The notes: generated by a model from the letters alone, not told the origin. Counted from the first letter of the stretch, positions 51,187-60,838 are shown. The stretch is DNA of 64,000 nt from Clostridia bacterium (GCA_017411745.1 JAFQPM010000021.1:1-64000), one strand, 5' to 3'. Numbers and translations are program-made.

Positions 51187-54051
51187 ATGAAAAAGCTAAT
51201 TGCATTTTGTTTAGCAATGCTCTTGTGCCTTTCTGTTTTTGCGGCTTGTGATACCGGTAAGGGTAACGAAGAAACAACCGCAGGCAAGGAAGAAACCACT
51301 GCAGGTAAAGAAGAAACCACTGCAGGCAAGGAAGAAACCACTACAGGCAAGGAAGAAACTACCACCGAGGGTACTGAAGAGACCACGACAGAGGAAACTA
51401 CTACTCCCGGATCCGCGTACGATGTAGAAGCAGCTGCTGCATTCCTTGACGCTCAGTATAAGAACGCAGACACGATTACCCCGGTTGACTATGAGGTGTT
51501 CGGTCAAGTAATGGTCGGTCTCGACAAATACATGGTTTCTTGGACAACTGACAGCGATAAGGTCACTGCAGTTGAGGGTAGCCCCAAGTGGACCATCCAG
51601 GTTGACGAGCTCTCTCTTGAGACTGTTAACTATAAGATCATCGGTACAATTACTGCTCCCGACGGAACGACTGCTACCGTTTCTTACGATCGCGTAGTTC
51701 CTAAATTTGAAGTTACCTCCTTCGAGGACTATATGGCGGCTGAAGAGGGCACATCCGTTACCGTTGCAGGTATCGTTGTCGGTATCAACGCTAAGAGCGC
51801 AGGCAATACCAGAAACCACCTCTTTCTCGCTGACGTTGACGGCAAGGGCGGTTACTACTGCTACCAGCTCGAGCAGGATCCCCTTGAGGAAGGTGTTGCA
51901 CTCGGTATGACCGTAGCCGTTACTGCTCCCGTAACTCCCTACAACGGAATGCAGGAGACTAAGGGCGGCGGTTTCGTAATCATTGATGAGACCATCAAGG
52001 AAGTTTCCGTTCATGATATCACCGACAAGTTCGCAGCAGGCGAGGACCTTTGGAATTACGTAGGTCTCGTAGTAACCATTAAGGGCGTTACCATTGGAGC
52101 CCAGGAGCTTGAGAAGGATACTTCTCAATATCTCTGGTTTGCTATCGGCGAAAAGACCGGATACGTAAGAACCTACGTAACCGACTTCCCCACCACTCTT
52201 AAGGCAGAAGACAAGTCTACCATCGACGAAGCGCATGCAGCAAACTTCGGTAACACTGCAGACGCTACCGGTATCCTTATTTTCTACGGCACTCAGCCCT
52301 ACCTCATTCCTGTTAGCACCGATTGCTTCTCTAACTACCAGGTAGTTACCAAGACCGATGCTGAAAAGGTTGAGGCTGAAAAGGAAGCTGTTTCCGTAAA
52401 TGATCGTATCACTGAAGATACAACCATTACTCTCCCCTCAGTTGGTCAGTATTATGATGACGTTACTATTACTTGGACCGTAGATAACGAGGCATACACC
52501 ATCACTGACGGCAAGCTGGTAATTGCTCTCGGTGAAGAGCAGGCAACTCTTAAGCTTACTGCAACTATCACCTGTGGTGAAGTTGCCGAAACCAAGGAGT
52601 TTGAACTTAAGATCGATGCAGCAGCTACCGATATTTATGTTGCTAAACCCGTAACTACTCCCGAAGCAGATACCGCATACAAATTCTTCCTCGTACAGGG
52701 AAATCTTGGCCAGACCCTCTACCTCACAGGTGAGGTTAGCGGCAGATACCTTGTTACTACCGACAAGGCTGCTCAGGCTGTTGACGTTTACGCAGAAGCA
52801 GTTGAAGGCGGCTTCAAGTTCTACATTCTCGTTGACGACGCAAAGCAGTACATCACCGTTTACAACAACGCAGATAATAAGCTTTCCGTTAAGTTTGACG
52901 CAGAGGGCACGTCCGTATACGCTTACAACGCAACCGTTAATGCTTGGGTAACCAACATGGACGGAACCGACTACTATCTCGGTACGTACAACACATACAA
53001 CACTGTAAGTGCTTCCAAGCTTTCTTATATCACCGCTGAGAACACCGGCGTAAGCCAGTTCCCCGCAGGTGTCGGTTCCTTCGAGCTCGCGACAGAAAAA
53101 GAAGAGCACGTTTGCGAGTTTGCAGATGCTACCTGCACTTCCCCCAAGACCTGCGCATGCGGCAAGACTGAGGGAGAGGCTCTCGGTCATAACATCGTTG
53201 AGAATGTTTGCCAAAACTGTGGTGCAAAGGTTGTAACCGTTACCGAGGCAGCGGCTCTTGAGGACGGAACTCTCGTTCTTATCAACGCCACCGTTTCTAA
53301 GATTACCTACAACTGGAGCGATTCCAGCAAGAACATGTCCGTTGATATCACCGACGGCACTACTACCCTTAACGCATATAAGCTTGGTTCCAAGGTTGGC
53401 GCAGGCGATGTAATTATCGTTTACGGTAAGGTTGGCTCCTACAAGGACAATAAGCAGATCGTTGATGCAACAGCTGAAGTCGTTACCGCTCACACCTGCA
53501 CCGAGTTCACCGATGCTACTTGTGACGCTCCCAAGACCTGCACAGTTTGCGGTGCAACCGAGGGCGAAGCTCTTGGACACAACTACGTAGACGGTATTTG
53601 TGACCGTGATGGTTGTGGCGCAGAGAAGCCTGCTTCCACCACCTACACCTTTGCTGACTATGAAGCAGGCGAGCAGTACGCAGCAGGCGAAGTCCATAAG
53701 CTCGACGATAACGTAACCGTTACCACCACTGACTGTCACTTCACCACTCAACTTAGACTTTACTACAGCGAAGTTAACGATTGGAATCCTAACGGACGCA
53801 ACGGCGTTGCAGTATTTGCAATGACCTCTGCAGTAAAGAGCCTTTCCCTTAATGCTGGCGAAAAGGCTGGCCCCATGGCAGTTTACGGTTCTACTGATGG
53901 TGAGACCTGGACTCTTATCACTACTATCGATGTAACCTCTACCTACACCGACTACAATGTAGAGCTTGGCGAAACCGCTTATACATTCATTAAGCTCGCT
54001 GCTACTGAGAAGCAAGTAAGAGTTGCATCTATAACCATCGAGCTTGCATAA
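51187..54051 (+). CDS. large multidomain lipoprotein with OB-fold and Ig-like domains
   Basis: 954 residues: lipobox FAAC (Cys ~21), five 7-residue Gly-Lys/Asn-Glu-Glu-Thr-Thr repeats, an Ig-like region, an OB-fold (about 180-275, VTVAGIVVGIN), an atrophied Ig-like domain (about 400-475), a beta-domain shared with the upstream permease (about 480-640), two Cys/His-rich units (CACGKTEGEALGH, CTVCGATEGEALGH) around a second OB-fold (about 685-750) and a C-terminal jelly-roll-like domain. No catalytic motif seen; nucleic-acid or glycan capture is likely. Confidence 0.75.
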   Translation: MKKLIAFCLAMLLCLSVFAACDTGKGNEETTAGKEETTAGKEETTAGKEETTTGKEETTTEGTEETTTEETTTPGSAYDVEAAAAFLDAQYKNADTITPVDYEVFGQVMVGLDKYMVSWTTDSDKVTAVEGSPKWTIQVDELSLETVNYKIIGTITAPDGTTATVSYDRVVPKFEVTSFEDYMAAEEGTSVTVAGIVVGINAKSAGNTRNHLFLADVDGKGGYYCYQLEQDPLEEGVALGMTVAVTAPVTPYNGMQETKGGGFVIIDETIKEVSVHDITDKFAAGEDLWNYVGLVVTIKGVTIGAQELEKDTSQYLWFAIGEKTGYVRTYVTDFPTTLKAEDKSTIDEAHAANFGNTADATGILIFYGTQPYLIPVSTDCFSNYQVVTKTDAEKVEAEKEAVSVNDRITEDTTITLPSVGQYYDDVTITWTVDNEAYTITDGKLVIALGEEQATLKLTATITCGEVAETKEFELKIDAAATDIYVAKPVTTPEADTAYKFFLVQGNLGQTLYLTGEVSGRYLVTTDKAAQAVDVYAEAVEGGFKFYILVDDAKQYITVYNNADNKLSVKFDAEGTSVYAYNATVNAWVTNMDGTDYYLGTYNTYNTVSASKLSYITAENTGVSQFPAGVGSFELATEKEEHVCEFADATCTSPKTCACGKTEGEALGHNIVENVCQNCGAKVVTVTEAAALEDGTLVLINATVSKITYNWSDSSKNMSVDITDGTTTLNAYKLGSKVGAGDVIIVYGKVGSYKDNKQIVDATAEVVTAHTCTEFTDATCDAPKTCTVCGATEGEALGHNYVDGICDRDGCGAEKPASTTYTFADYEAGEQYAAGEVHKLDDNVTVTTTDCHFTTQLRLYYSEVNDWNPNGRNGVAVFAMTSAVKSLSLNAGEKAGPMAVYGSTDGETWTLITTIDVTSTYTDYNVELGETAYTFIKLAATEKQVRVASITIELA
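51262..51366 (+). repeat. 21-bp coding minisatellite
   Basis: Five in-frame 21-base units encode GNEETTA/GKEETTA/GKEETTT; such arrays readily change copy number and lengthen the lipoprotein stalk. Confidence 0.85.
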
Positions 54052-54092
54052 TTTTACATAACTTAACAGTTTGTTCGGATAAAACCGAGTAA

Positions 54093-54133
54093 AACAAGCC
54101 ATCCGCGGCAAATTGCCGCGGATGGCTTGTTTT
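54093..54133 (+). terminator. strong terminator of the transporter/lipoprotein run
   Basis: AACAAGCCATCCGCGGCAA pairs perfectly with its complement after a 1-2 base loop, followed by seven T. Confidence 0.9.
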
Positions 54134-54146
54134 TTTGACAAAAGTA

Positions 54147-54175
54147 TTGAAAAAAAACAATTATTGTGGTATAAT
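54147..54175 (+). promoter_or_regulatory. promoter of the barnase-like gene
   Basis: TTGAAA (54147-54152), 17 bases, TATAAT (54170-54175). Confidence 0.75.
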
Positions 54176-54208
54176 GACTCGTGAAATTTAACTTCGAAAG
54201 GTCAAAAT

Positions 54209-55462
54209 ATGAAATCGTACAATAAGATCCTGTCGCTTTTGCTGGCATTAGCGATTTTTGTCACCGCTTTTACAAGCTGTGATCTGTTTTCTGATTCGGG
54301 CAGCTTGTCGGGTGAGACCACTACCGAAAGCTCAAGCGACAACTCTACCACCTTCCCTGCCGAGGACACTTCGGACGAATACATATCCACCGAGCAACCG
54401 ACAGAAAGCATCACAAACGAAAACGTATCGACGCAGGAAACCGAAACGACAGAAGCTGGCAGCTCCGAAACAGAGCCGCCGGAAACAACGGAATCCTCCG
54501 AAATCGGATCAACCGAAGCAACGGAGGCTGACAGTTCCGAAACCGAGTCAACCGAAACCGAGCGAGGCGAGCTTGAAAAGCGGCCTCTTGAGGAGATCAT
54601 TGAGGCGGTCAACTCTCCTTCGGATTATGCCCCTGCGGGAAGCTACGAGGAGGCGTTGGATCGCTCTCAAAACGGCGAGCTTTCGGGTTATCCGTTCGTT
54701 CCCGACCAAGCACCCATTATCTCGGAGTACCAACCTACAAAAGACGGAAAACTCATCAAAAACAACGATTCATATTACCTTGATCATAATACGTACGTTG
54801 TAATCGATGCCTACGGTCGCGAGGTCTTTCGTATCTATCGCGGAGGCGCGTATATAACGCTTGAGGAGGTTGCCGCATACGTCTACGCTTTCGGCACCTA
54901 CCCCGCTAATCACACCGCGAAAAAGGCCACAAGTGTTTCAGGCAACATCTGGGGGATATATCTGCGCTCCAATCATTCAAGATTCAGCGGCAACACCTCA
55001 AAATATCCCTACGAGCCCGAGCTTCCGCGTATCAGTGGCTGTGGCGGAGATCTTCAATACTGGGAGATGGACATCGGAACAACGGGCACAGATTGCGATC
55101 CGGGTTACCCTTCCACGATATATAACAACGGTACTAAGATCACTCGCGGCGCCGCAAGGATCGTTTATACGTGGAATGACCTCAACAATAACGGCATAAA
55201 CGACGGTAACGACGTGGTTTTCGTCTTCTACACCTACAACCACTACAATGATTTCCAAGAATATCTGAATTATTACGGCGGCTGGGGAGAAATGTTCGGA
55301 AACATTACGGGAGGCGGTAAGATCTCGAGCAAGACCGACTACAATCCCACCGAGTACGTGCCCGTATATACGGGGAGCCTTAAGGACGGTATCGCCAAGA
55401 CCGAATATATTATGTTCGCTTGGGTAGACCGCCGCGCATTCGAGCTTCTCTTGAACGCATAA
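54209..55462 (+). CDS. barnase-like ribonuclease lipoprotein
   Basis: 417 residues. Lipoprotein signal (lipobox TSC, Cys ~27), a long Ser/Thr/Glu linker to ~125, then a domain matching barnase in order: helix EEVAAYVYAFGTYP, Lys238/239 (barnase Lys27), Glu286 in YWEMDI (Glu73), Arg313 and Arg317 with barnase spacing in RGAARIVYT (Arg83, Arg87), and His345 in YNHYNDF (His102). An insertion between Arg317 and His345 reads DLNNNGINDGND, an EF-hand-like calcium loop. It would degrade RNA outside the cell. No barstar-like inhibitor gene is visible nearby. Confidence 0.75.
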   Translation: MKSYNKILSLLLALAIFVTAFTSCDLFSDSGSLSGETTTESSSDNSTTFPAEDTSDEYISTEQPTESITNENVSTQETETTEAGSSETEPPETTESSEIGSTEATEADSSETESTETERGELEKRPLEEIIEAVNSPSDYAPAGSYEEALDRSQNGELSGYPFVPDQAPIISEYQPTKDGKLIKNNDSYYLDHNTYVVIDAYGREVFRIYRGGAYITLEEVAAYVYAFGTYPANHTAKKATSVSGNIWGIYLRSNHSRFSGNTSKYPYEPELPRISGCGGDLQYWEMDIGTTGTDCDPGYPSTIYNNGTKITRGAARIVYTWNDLNNNGINDGNDVVFVFYTYNHYNDFQEYLNYYGGWGEMFGNITGGGKISSKTDYNPTEYVPVYTGSLKDGIAKTEYIMFAWVDRRAFELLLNA

Positions 55463-55474
55463 CCGCATAACATT

Positions 55475-55509
55475 AAAAATACCGACGAGTTGTGTTCGTC
55501 GGTATTTTT
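55475..55509. terminator. bidirectional terminator between the RNase and surE
   Basis: AAAAATACCGACGA and TCGTCGGTATTTTT, 14-bp stem, loop GTTGTGT, between two convergent genes. Confidence 0.9.
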
Positions 55510-55512
55510 TTA

Positions 55513-56241
55513 TCATAAGTTCAAATCTTTCAGTTTTTCATAAACCGCAAAGTCAGTCTTATGCGGAGTGATCGGAGTAACCGATATCCAACCGTTACAG
55601 ATCGCGTTGATATCGCTGTTGGGATTTACCTCGTCGGACGTCACGGGCGCGCCTACCTGAATATACATATCCTCCCCTCTGCACTCAAAAGCATCGGAAA
55701 AATACATGCCTCCCTGATGAGTGACCTTGAATTCACTGCTTCCAAGCGGGATATTGACGTTATAGAGCCCGTTCAGCTCAAAAAGACGGTTTTTGCAGAT
55801 ATATTCCCAAACCGCATCCAAGCGTTCTACCGAGTCGTCAAAGCTTTGCGGATCGGTAGAGAGCGCCAATCCCTTGACACCGAGCCTTGAGCCCTCCAAA
55901 ATTGCCGCAACCGTACCCGAATAAGATATGTCGTGTCCAACGTTGAATCCACGGTTAATTCCGGATATAACAAGGTCATATTCCCTGCCAAGTCCTAAAA
56001 CTCCAAATCTCACACAATCTGCGGGAGTAGAATCCATAGCATAAGCCTCGATATCGCCGCCGATCAACACCTTTTTGATCTCAACGGCATTTCGTATCTC
56101 TATTCCCTGACTCTTGGCACTCTGCTCGACCTTAGGTGCGACTATGACTACCTCGCCAAGCTTTTGCGCCCACCTTACAAGACGCGGTAAAACGGGCGAG
56201 AATATGCCGTCATCGTTTGTAATAAGTATTCTCATAGCCAC
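55513..56241 (-). CDS. surE: 5'/3'-nucleotidase SurE
   Basis: 242 residues, full length. Metal and phosphate sites NDDG (near 9-12), SxxSQG-like KSQGIE, and SGINRGFNVGHDISYSGTVAA. It removes phosphate from nucleoside monophosphates. The start lies inside the stop region of the upstream DHH gene (10-bp overlap), so both are co-translated. Confidence 0.92.
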   Translation of the reverse strand: MAMRILITNDDGIFSPVLPRLVRWAQKLGEVVIVAPKVEQSAKSQGIEIRNAVEIKKVLIGGDIEAYAMDSTPADCVRFGVLGLGREYDLVISGINRGFNVGHDISYSGTVAAILEGSRLGVKGLALSTDPQSFDDSVERLDAVWEYICKNRLFELNGLYNVNIPLGSSEFKVTHQGGMYFSDAFECRGEDMYIQVGAPVTSDEVNPNSDINAICNGWISVTPITPHKTDFAVYEKLKDLNL

Positions 56242-57212
56242 CCCGTATTGTTTGCCTTATATTCGCCAAGTCGCTTATCAGCCTCTTTCAAAAGCTTCTT
56301 TGCCTCATCAATGCTGTACACAGTAGCGCCCGCCGCACAGGCATGTCCTCCGCCGTGATAGCGCTCTGCAAGCTCGCTTATCGTAACGAATCTCGAGCGC
56401 AAACGGACACGGATCGAACCGTCATCACTTTCAATGAAAGCGATCCATATAAGACTACCCTTGATAGAGTCCATATACGACACCGCCGTGCACGCTTGCT
56501 CAAACGTCAGCCCAAATTTTTCCTGCATCGCACGGTCTACGTACATATACGCGACCTTGTTTTTTGTGAGTTTTATTTTTCCGTAAACGTAGCTCTTAAA
56601 CTTCAGCTCCTCAAACGGATCAAGATAAAGATTGGCGTAAATAATGTCGGTATCTATGCCAACGTCAAGCATAGTTCCCGCATAGCGCATAGTATCTCCC
56701 GAAACGGATCTGAATCTGAAGCGTCCCGAATCGGTCACCATTCCCGTATAAATATACGTCGCCGCCTCTTTGTTGATCTTCAACTCGTCATGGAACGTAT
56801 CGTAAAACTTCGCGATCATTTCGCAAGAAGACGACCTCTCCTCCTCTACCCACATATAATCTCCGTAAGGAGCGATGTCGATATGATGGTCGATCTTGAC
56901 CAGCTCCTTGCAAAGAGAGTACTTAGGATTGGATATACGCTCCACCGTGGCAGTGTCTATAACGATACCGAGAGCATCCTTGTAAAAATCATCGTCTCTC
57001 GGCTCATCCTCGTCGCCAAGAAACGCCATATAATCGGAATAGTCGTTATTAAGCAAGCATACTTCCTTTTCGGGATAGGTAATTCTCAATATCTCGCGCA
57101 ACCCCTTGGTCGAGCCTACGGCGTCTCCATCAGGGCGCTTATGGCGAAAAATGATTATACGATCATATTCCTTGATCTTCTCAAGTATGACCCTCATCTT
57201 CTCTAAACTCAT
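56232..57212 (-). CDS. nrnA: DHH phosphoesterase, NrnA-like
   Basis: 326 residues. DHH domain: RHKRPDGDAVGS, the Asp of VIDTATVE, and KIDHHID; DHHA1 domain ending GGGHACAAGA. NrnA enzymes trim very short RNA (nanoRNA) and hydrolyse pAp. Overlaps SurE downstream and its paralogue upstream (ATGA), giving one operon. Confidence 0.87.
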   Translation of the reverse strand: MSLEKMRVILEKIKEYDRIIIFRHKRPDGDAVGSTKGLREILRITYPEKEVCLLNNDYSDYMAFLGDEDEPRDDDFYKDALGIVIDTATVERISNPKYSLCKELVKIDHHIDIAPYGDYMWVEEERSSSCEMIAKFYDTFHDELKINKEAATYIYTGMVTDSGRFRFRSVSGDTMRYAGTMLDVGIDTDIIYANLYLDPFEELKFKSYVYGKIKLTKNKVAYMYVDRAMQEKFGLTFEQACTAVSYMDSIKGSLIWIAFIESDDGSIRVRLRSRFVTISELAERYHGGGHACAAGATVYSIDEAKKLLKEADKRLGEYKANNTGWL

Positions 57213-58153
57213 ATTCTTCCCTCCGTAACGTCCTTAAGATCGGACAGCATCTGCATAGCTTCTTCGCGATCCTTCAAGGTAGCACCGCTTGCCTTTGCGT
57301 GACCGCCTCCGCCGTATTTTTTAGCTATCGGATTGATATTGTGAACACTTGAGCGTATTTCGGTCAAAACGCCCTCCTCGGCTTCGGTAAAGTTGACCCA
57401 TACCTCTACTCCGCGGATCTCACCCATCGTGTTGACCATTCCGCGCGAAAGCGTAAAGCTGTCAGCCTCATACCCTTCCGCTTCCTCTCGTGTAGTGTAT
57501 ATGTACGCGACCTTGCCGCCCTCGCAGATCTGAATTTTCAATACAAACTGCGCGCGCAGCTTTATAAAGCGGAAGTCGTCCGTATAAAGATTTCTGTATA
57601 TATCCTCGGTGCTGAATTTCTGCTCCATAAGGAACGCCGCCAGCCTGAACGTCTGCGACGACGTAGAATCGTAGCGGAATCTGCCCGAATCGGTGATCAT
57701 ACCCGTGTAAAGCGACTTTGCCGCAAGAGGACTTAATTTCCAACCGCACTCCATAGCAAGCGCCGTGATCAAGCCACAGCAGCTTTCGTACGAGGTGTCG
57801 GTAACCTCAATCTCTGCGATCTCCTCACAGAAAATATGATGGTCAATACGCACTACCCTATCAGCCATAGTATATCTTTCGTCGCTTATCAAAGCCTTTG
57901 CAGAGGTGTCAAGAATGATCGCCAGAGCGCCGCTGTAATCGGCATCTGACACGTCGTCCATTATAGAATCCTCCATAAATCCAAAGCGCTCGGACGCGTC
58001 ACCGACGCACAATACGCGTTTTTGAGGATAGTTATCTTTAATTAGATTCTTAAGACCTATCTGGCTGCCCAAAGCATCACCGTCGGGCTTTTTGTGACGG
58101 TGTATTATGATAGTATCGTACGATTCGATACAGTTTAATATCTGTTCAAACAT
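57209..58153 (-). CDS. second DHH phosphoesterase, NrnA-like
   Basis: 314 residues, paralogue of the next gene with the same motifs: HRHKKPDGDALGS, ILDTSAKA, RIDHHIF and YGGGGHAKASGA. All metal ligands are present in both copies, so both should be active; they may differ in substrate (nanoRNA, pAp, cyclic-dinucleotide products). Confidence 0.85.
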   Translation of the reverse strand: MFEQILNCIESYDTIIIHRHKKPDGDALGSQIGLKNLIKDNYPQKRVLCVGDASERFGFMEDSIMDDVSDADYSGALAIILDTSAKALISDERYTMADRVVRIDHHIFCEEIAEIEVTDTSYESCCGLITALAMECGWKLSPLAAKSLYTGMITDSGRFRYDSTSSQTFRLAAFLMEQKFSTEDIYRNLYTDDFRFIKLRAQFVLKIQICEGGKVAYIYTTREEAEGYEADSFTLSRGMVNTMGEIRGVEVWVNFTEAEEGVLTEIRSSVHNINPIAKKYGGGGHAKASGATLKDREEAMQMLSDLKDVTEGRI

Positions 58154-58165
58154 ATTTTTCTCCTA

Positions 58166-59365
58166 TTATTCAAAGTATCCTCGATATTTCACCTGAAGCG
58201 TGCTGTTCGGGAACATATACTGATACAGATCGATAAAATAGTCGTCGGTCATACTTGCGATATAATCTATTACGATCTGATTAGGCTCACACGCCTCATA
58301 AGGAGTTGAGCGCTTGTAGTGCGCGGAATTCACGTAATCAATGTGATGCGTGAAGATCGGCGAGGATCTGCGCTCGTTTTTGAGATCATCAAGCAACTGG
58401 TCGTATATCTCACTCATCATAGGACGCACCGTCGCACCAAGATTAGCCATAGGTGCGGCATTGTTGTATATCATCTGATAATTTTCACGCTTTGACTTCT
58501 GCAAAGCCTTAAAATGCTTGCTATCAAGCTTGATATACGGCTTTCCGTAGCTGTTTTCAATAACGTTGACCACAAGATTATTTATAATCTCCGCATTTAT
58601 CGACCCTATGTCCTCGTTAAAGAACATACTCTCGTGCGCTATATTGGCGCGTATAGCGTCCTGGCGATCCTTGCCAAGATACGCAATTATATCGGCAAGA
58701 CGAACGACGGCAGCCTCCATAGTAGACGGCATCAGCGAGGCGTGGAAGGAGCTATCCGTATAGCAGCGCTCGATCATTTTATCGAATTCTGCAAAGCTGT
58801 TTACGGGAACCGGATGATACTCCTCACATTCTATCTCACCGTTGTGGCTGGCTATACCGTTCAAGGTCTGCAAGCTGATATTGTACGGAAATATCCCATC
58901 CAATACACGAACCGATTGCAGATTGTGGGCGAATATTCGTCCCGTGTGCGCCAAGCTTAATTCATTCAAATAAGCCTCCCCCGTATGAGCAAACGGCGGG
59001 TGACCGATATCATGACCCAAGGCGATAGCTTCTATAAGATCGACGTTGAGATGCAAAGCCGCGCCTATCGTTCTCGATATTCGTGAAACTAGCTGAACGT
59101 GCAGACTTCTGCGTGTTATATCGTCATTTTTACAAAGCGAAAAGACCTGGGTCTTGTCCGTATATCGATTATAGTACGGGCAGTGCAGAATTTTATCAAT
59201 ATCATGCACAAACGTCGGGCGCCAAACGGTCGCGTTGTCCTTCGCGATATTTTTTCGCCTGATTACAAGATCGTCCTTAAAGGAAACGTCGTTATATATA
59301 CCCGTTTTCTTCGCCTCGGTTATCTGATTTGTTATCTCCTGTGACAAAGCTTCGTATTTTGGCAT
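58166..59365 (-). CDS. dgt: HD-domain dGTPase-like protein
   Basis: 399 residues. HD signature HLNVDLIEAIALGHDIGHPPF preceded by an earlier His (SLHVQLVSRISR), as in dGTP triphosphohydrolases, and the R-KTQVF-type loop YTDKTQVF. It converts dNTPs to nucleoside and triphosphate, affecting dNTP pools. First of the nucleotidase run, 12 bases before the DHH gene. Confidence 0.82.
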   Translation of the reverse strand: MPKYEALSQEITNQITEAKKTGIYNDVSFKDDLVIRRKNIAKDNATVWRPTFVHDIDKILHCPYYNRYTDKTQVFSLCKNDDITRRSLHVQLVSRISRTIGAALHLNVDLIEAIALGHDIGHPPFAHTGEAYLNELSLAHTGRIFAHNLQSVRVLDGIFPYNISLQTLNGIASHNGEIECEEYHPVPVNSFAEFDKMIERCYTDSSFHASLMPSTMEAAVVRLADIIAYLGKDRQDAIRANIAHESMFFNEDIGSINAEIINNLVVNVIENSYGKPYIKLDSKHFKALQKSKRENYQMIYNNAAPMANLGATVRPMMSEIYDQLLDDLKNERRSSPIFTHHIDYVNSAHYKRSTPYEACEPNQIVIDYIASMTDDYFIDLYQYMFPNSTLQVKYRGYFE

Positions 59366-59386
59366 TATGCCTCCTATATATCACTG

Positions 59387-60037
59387 TTATTTCCAAATAA
59401 AATTATAATTTATCGACTCTCCGCCATCTACGAGTATGCTCTGCCCCGTACAGAAGCCGTTGACAGCCGTCAGAAAATATGCCCACTCGGCGATCTCCTC
59501 GGGTGTCGCCCATCTTTTCAGCGGAGTTTCTTCCATTATCTCCGCCCAAAGCTCAGGATCGTTAATAACACACTCGTTAAGCGGCGTAAGAACTCCCCCG
59601 GGGTCAAGACTGTTACAGGTCGCTCCGTATTTTGCGACCCTCATAGCCACGTTTTTTGTGTAAGCAAGAACTCCGCCCTTGCTCGCGCAGTATTCGGGAA
59701 ATTCCGCGCCCGTGTGCGCGCTCGCAGAGCCGATGCTGAGTATTGACTTGATACCCTCGCGAACACCGTATTTTTCGGTAATATGGATCAAAGCCTTGAG
59801 ATTTATATCGATATCAGCCTCATTCTGTGTGCCGGCATTGTTGATAAGTATCTCGACGTCGTCAACCTCGGGCAGATTATCGTAATCGCGCACGTCGCAA
59901 ACGTAATGGGTATATTTCTCACACGATATCGTGCTCTCCTGTCTATCTATGCCAATGACCTCGTGCCCTCTATCCAAGAATATCTCAGATATCGCCTTGC
60001 CGATTCCCTGCGAAGTGCCCGTAATCAAAACCTTCAT
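59387..60037 (-). CDS. short-chain dehydrogenase/reductase
   Basis: 216 residues from ATG 60037, one base after the stop of the upstream gene; a longer frame runs back inside that gene. Rossmann motif TGTSQGIG, NNAG, catalytic Ser (SIGSAS) and YCASK. NAD(P)-dependent; substrate unknown. Coupling to a queuosine-precursor-type transporter may be accidental. Confidence 0.85.
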   Translation of the reverse strand: MKVLITGTSQGIGKAISEIFLDRGHEVIGIDRQESTISCEKYTHYVCDVRDYDNLPEVDDVEILINNAGTQNEADIDINLKALIHITEKYGVREGIKSILSIGSASAHTGAEFPEYCASKGGVLAYTKNVAMRVAKYGATCNSLDPGGVLTPLNECVINDPELWAEIMEETPLKRWATPEEIAEWAYFLTAVNGFCTGQSILVDGGESINYNFIWK

Positions 60038-60038
60038 T

Positions 60039-60785
60039 TCAGCTTTTTCCCCCTTCAATATACTCCAAATATTCGTATCCGACGCGGTTCGCCCTCCACT
60101 TTTTGACCAAACGGTATCCAATAGGTGAGAAGGCTATCTCCATTATCAACTCCGCAACAGCACCCGTGAGCGCACAGGTCGCACACTGGAGCACCGTCCA
60201 ATGAAATCCATCCCAGAAGATCGGTGCGAAGCCGACAAAAACGATTATAGAAAAAATAAAATTATCCAAGAACTGACCGATGAAGGTCGAAATGTAGGAC
60301 TGCATAGCATAAGCCAGCTTGCCGTCGGGATTTTTTCTGAACGCTTTGCCGATAGTCCAATTCAGCATATTATTAATTACCGCGGAGGACAAAAACGCGA
60401 TAGTGCTTCCAAGCAGAATGAACCACGTTCCGCCGAAAATAGAGTTGAACGCGCTGTAATCATCGGCATTTGACGGAATAACGCTCGCCACAAAAAATAT
60501 AAGGCAGGTCAACAGATTTATCATAGCCGCGAGTATCGAGATCTTGTTTGACGCCTTCGGGCCGAAATGCTTGGTGATGATATCCATACACATAAACGAC
60601 AGCCACGAGATCAGAATACCGCCGTCAAGCGCGATCCAATCGAGCTGTAAAAGCGTTTTGTTCGCAAGCAGATTCATGCAAACAACGCTCACAACAAAAA
60701 GAGTCACGACCGTCGCGGGAATGCACCGCAGCAGGATCGCCGTCTCCTCTTTTTCCTTACGTATCCAATTCTTTATCTTAATCAT
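60039..60785 (-). CDS. VUT family (YhhQ-like) queuosine precursor transporter
   Basis: 248 residues, six membrane segments with VUT landmarks: NLLANKTL, DIITKHFGPKAS, and GQFLDNFIFS. Known YhhQ proteins import 7-cyano-7-deazaguanine/queuine. I see no preQ1 riboswitch in the leader, only a small CTCT/AGAG hairpin. Confidence 0.8.
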   Translation of the reverse strand: MIKIKNWIRKEKEETAILLRCIPATVVTLFVVSVVCMNLLANKTLLQLDWIALDGGILISWLSFMCMDIITKHFGPKASNKISILAAMINLLTCLIFFVASVIPSNADDYSAFNSIFGGTWFILLGSTIAFLSSAVINNMLNWTIGKAFRKNPDGKLAYAMQSYISTFIGQFLDNFIFSIIVFVGFAPIFWDGFHWTVLQCATCALTGAVAELIMEIAFSPIGYRLVKKWRANRVGYEYLEYIEGGKS

Positions 60786-60838
60786 TATAAATAAACTCTC
60801 CCACGAAGAGATTTGATTAGTGCAAACTATTACATTTT

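Noticed and set aside
52438..54141. Minus-strand 567-codon ORF
   Set aside because: Shadow of the 954-residue lipoprotein; the plus frame has a signal peptide, ribosome site and domains.
54209..55512. Barnase-barstar toxin-antitoxin pair
   Set aside because: No small acidic barstar-like gene follows; the next gene is surE on the other strand.
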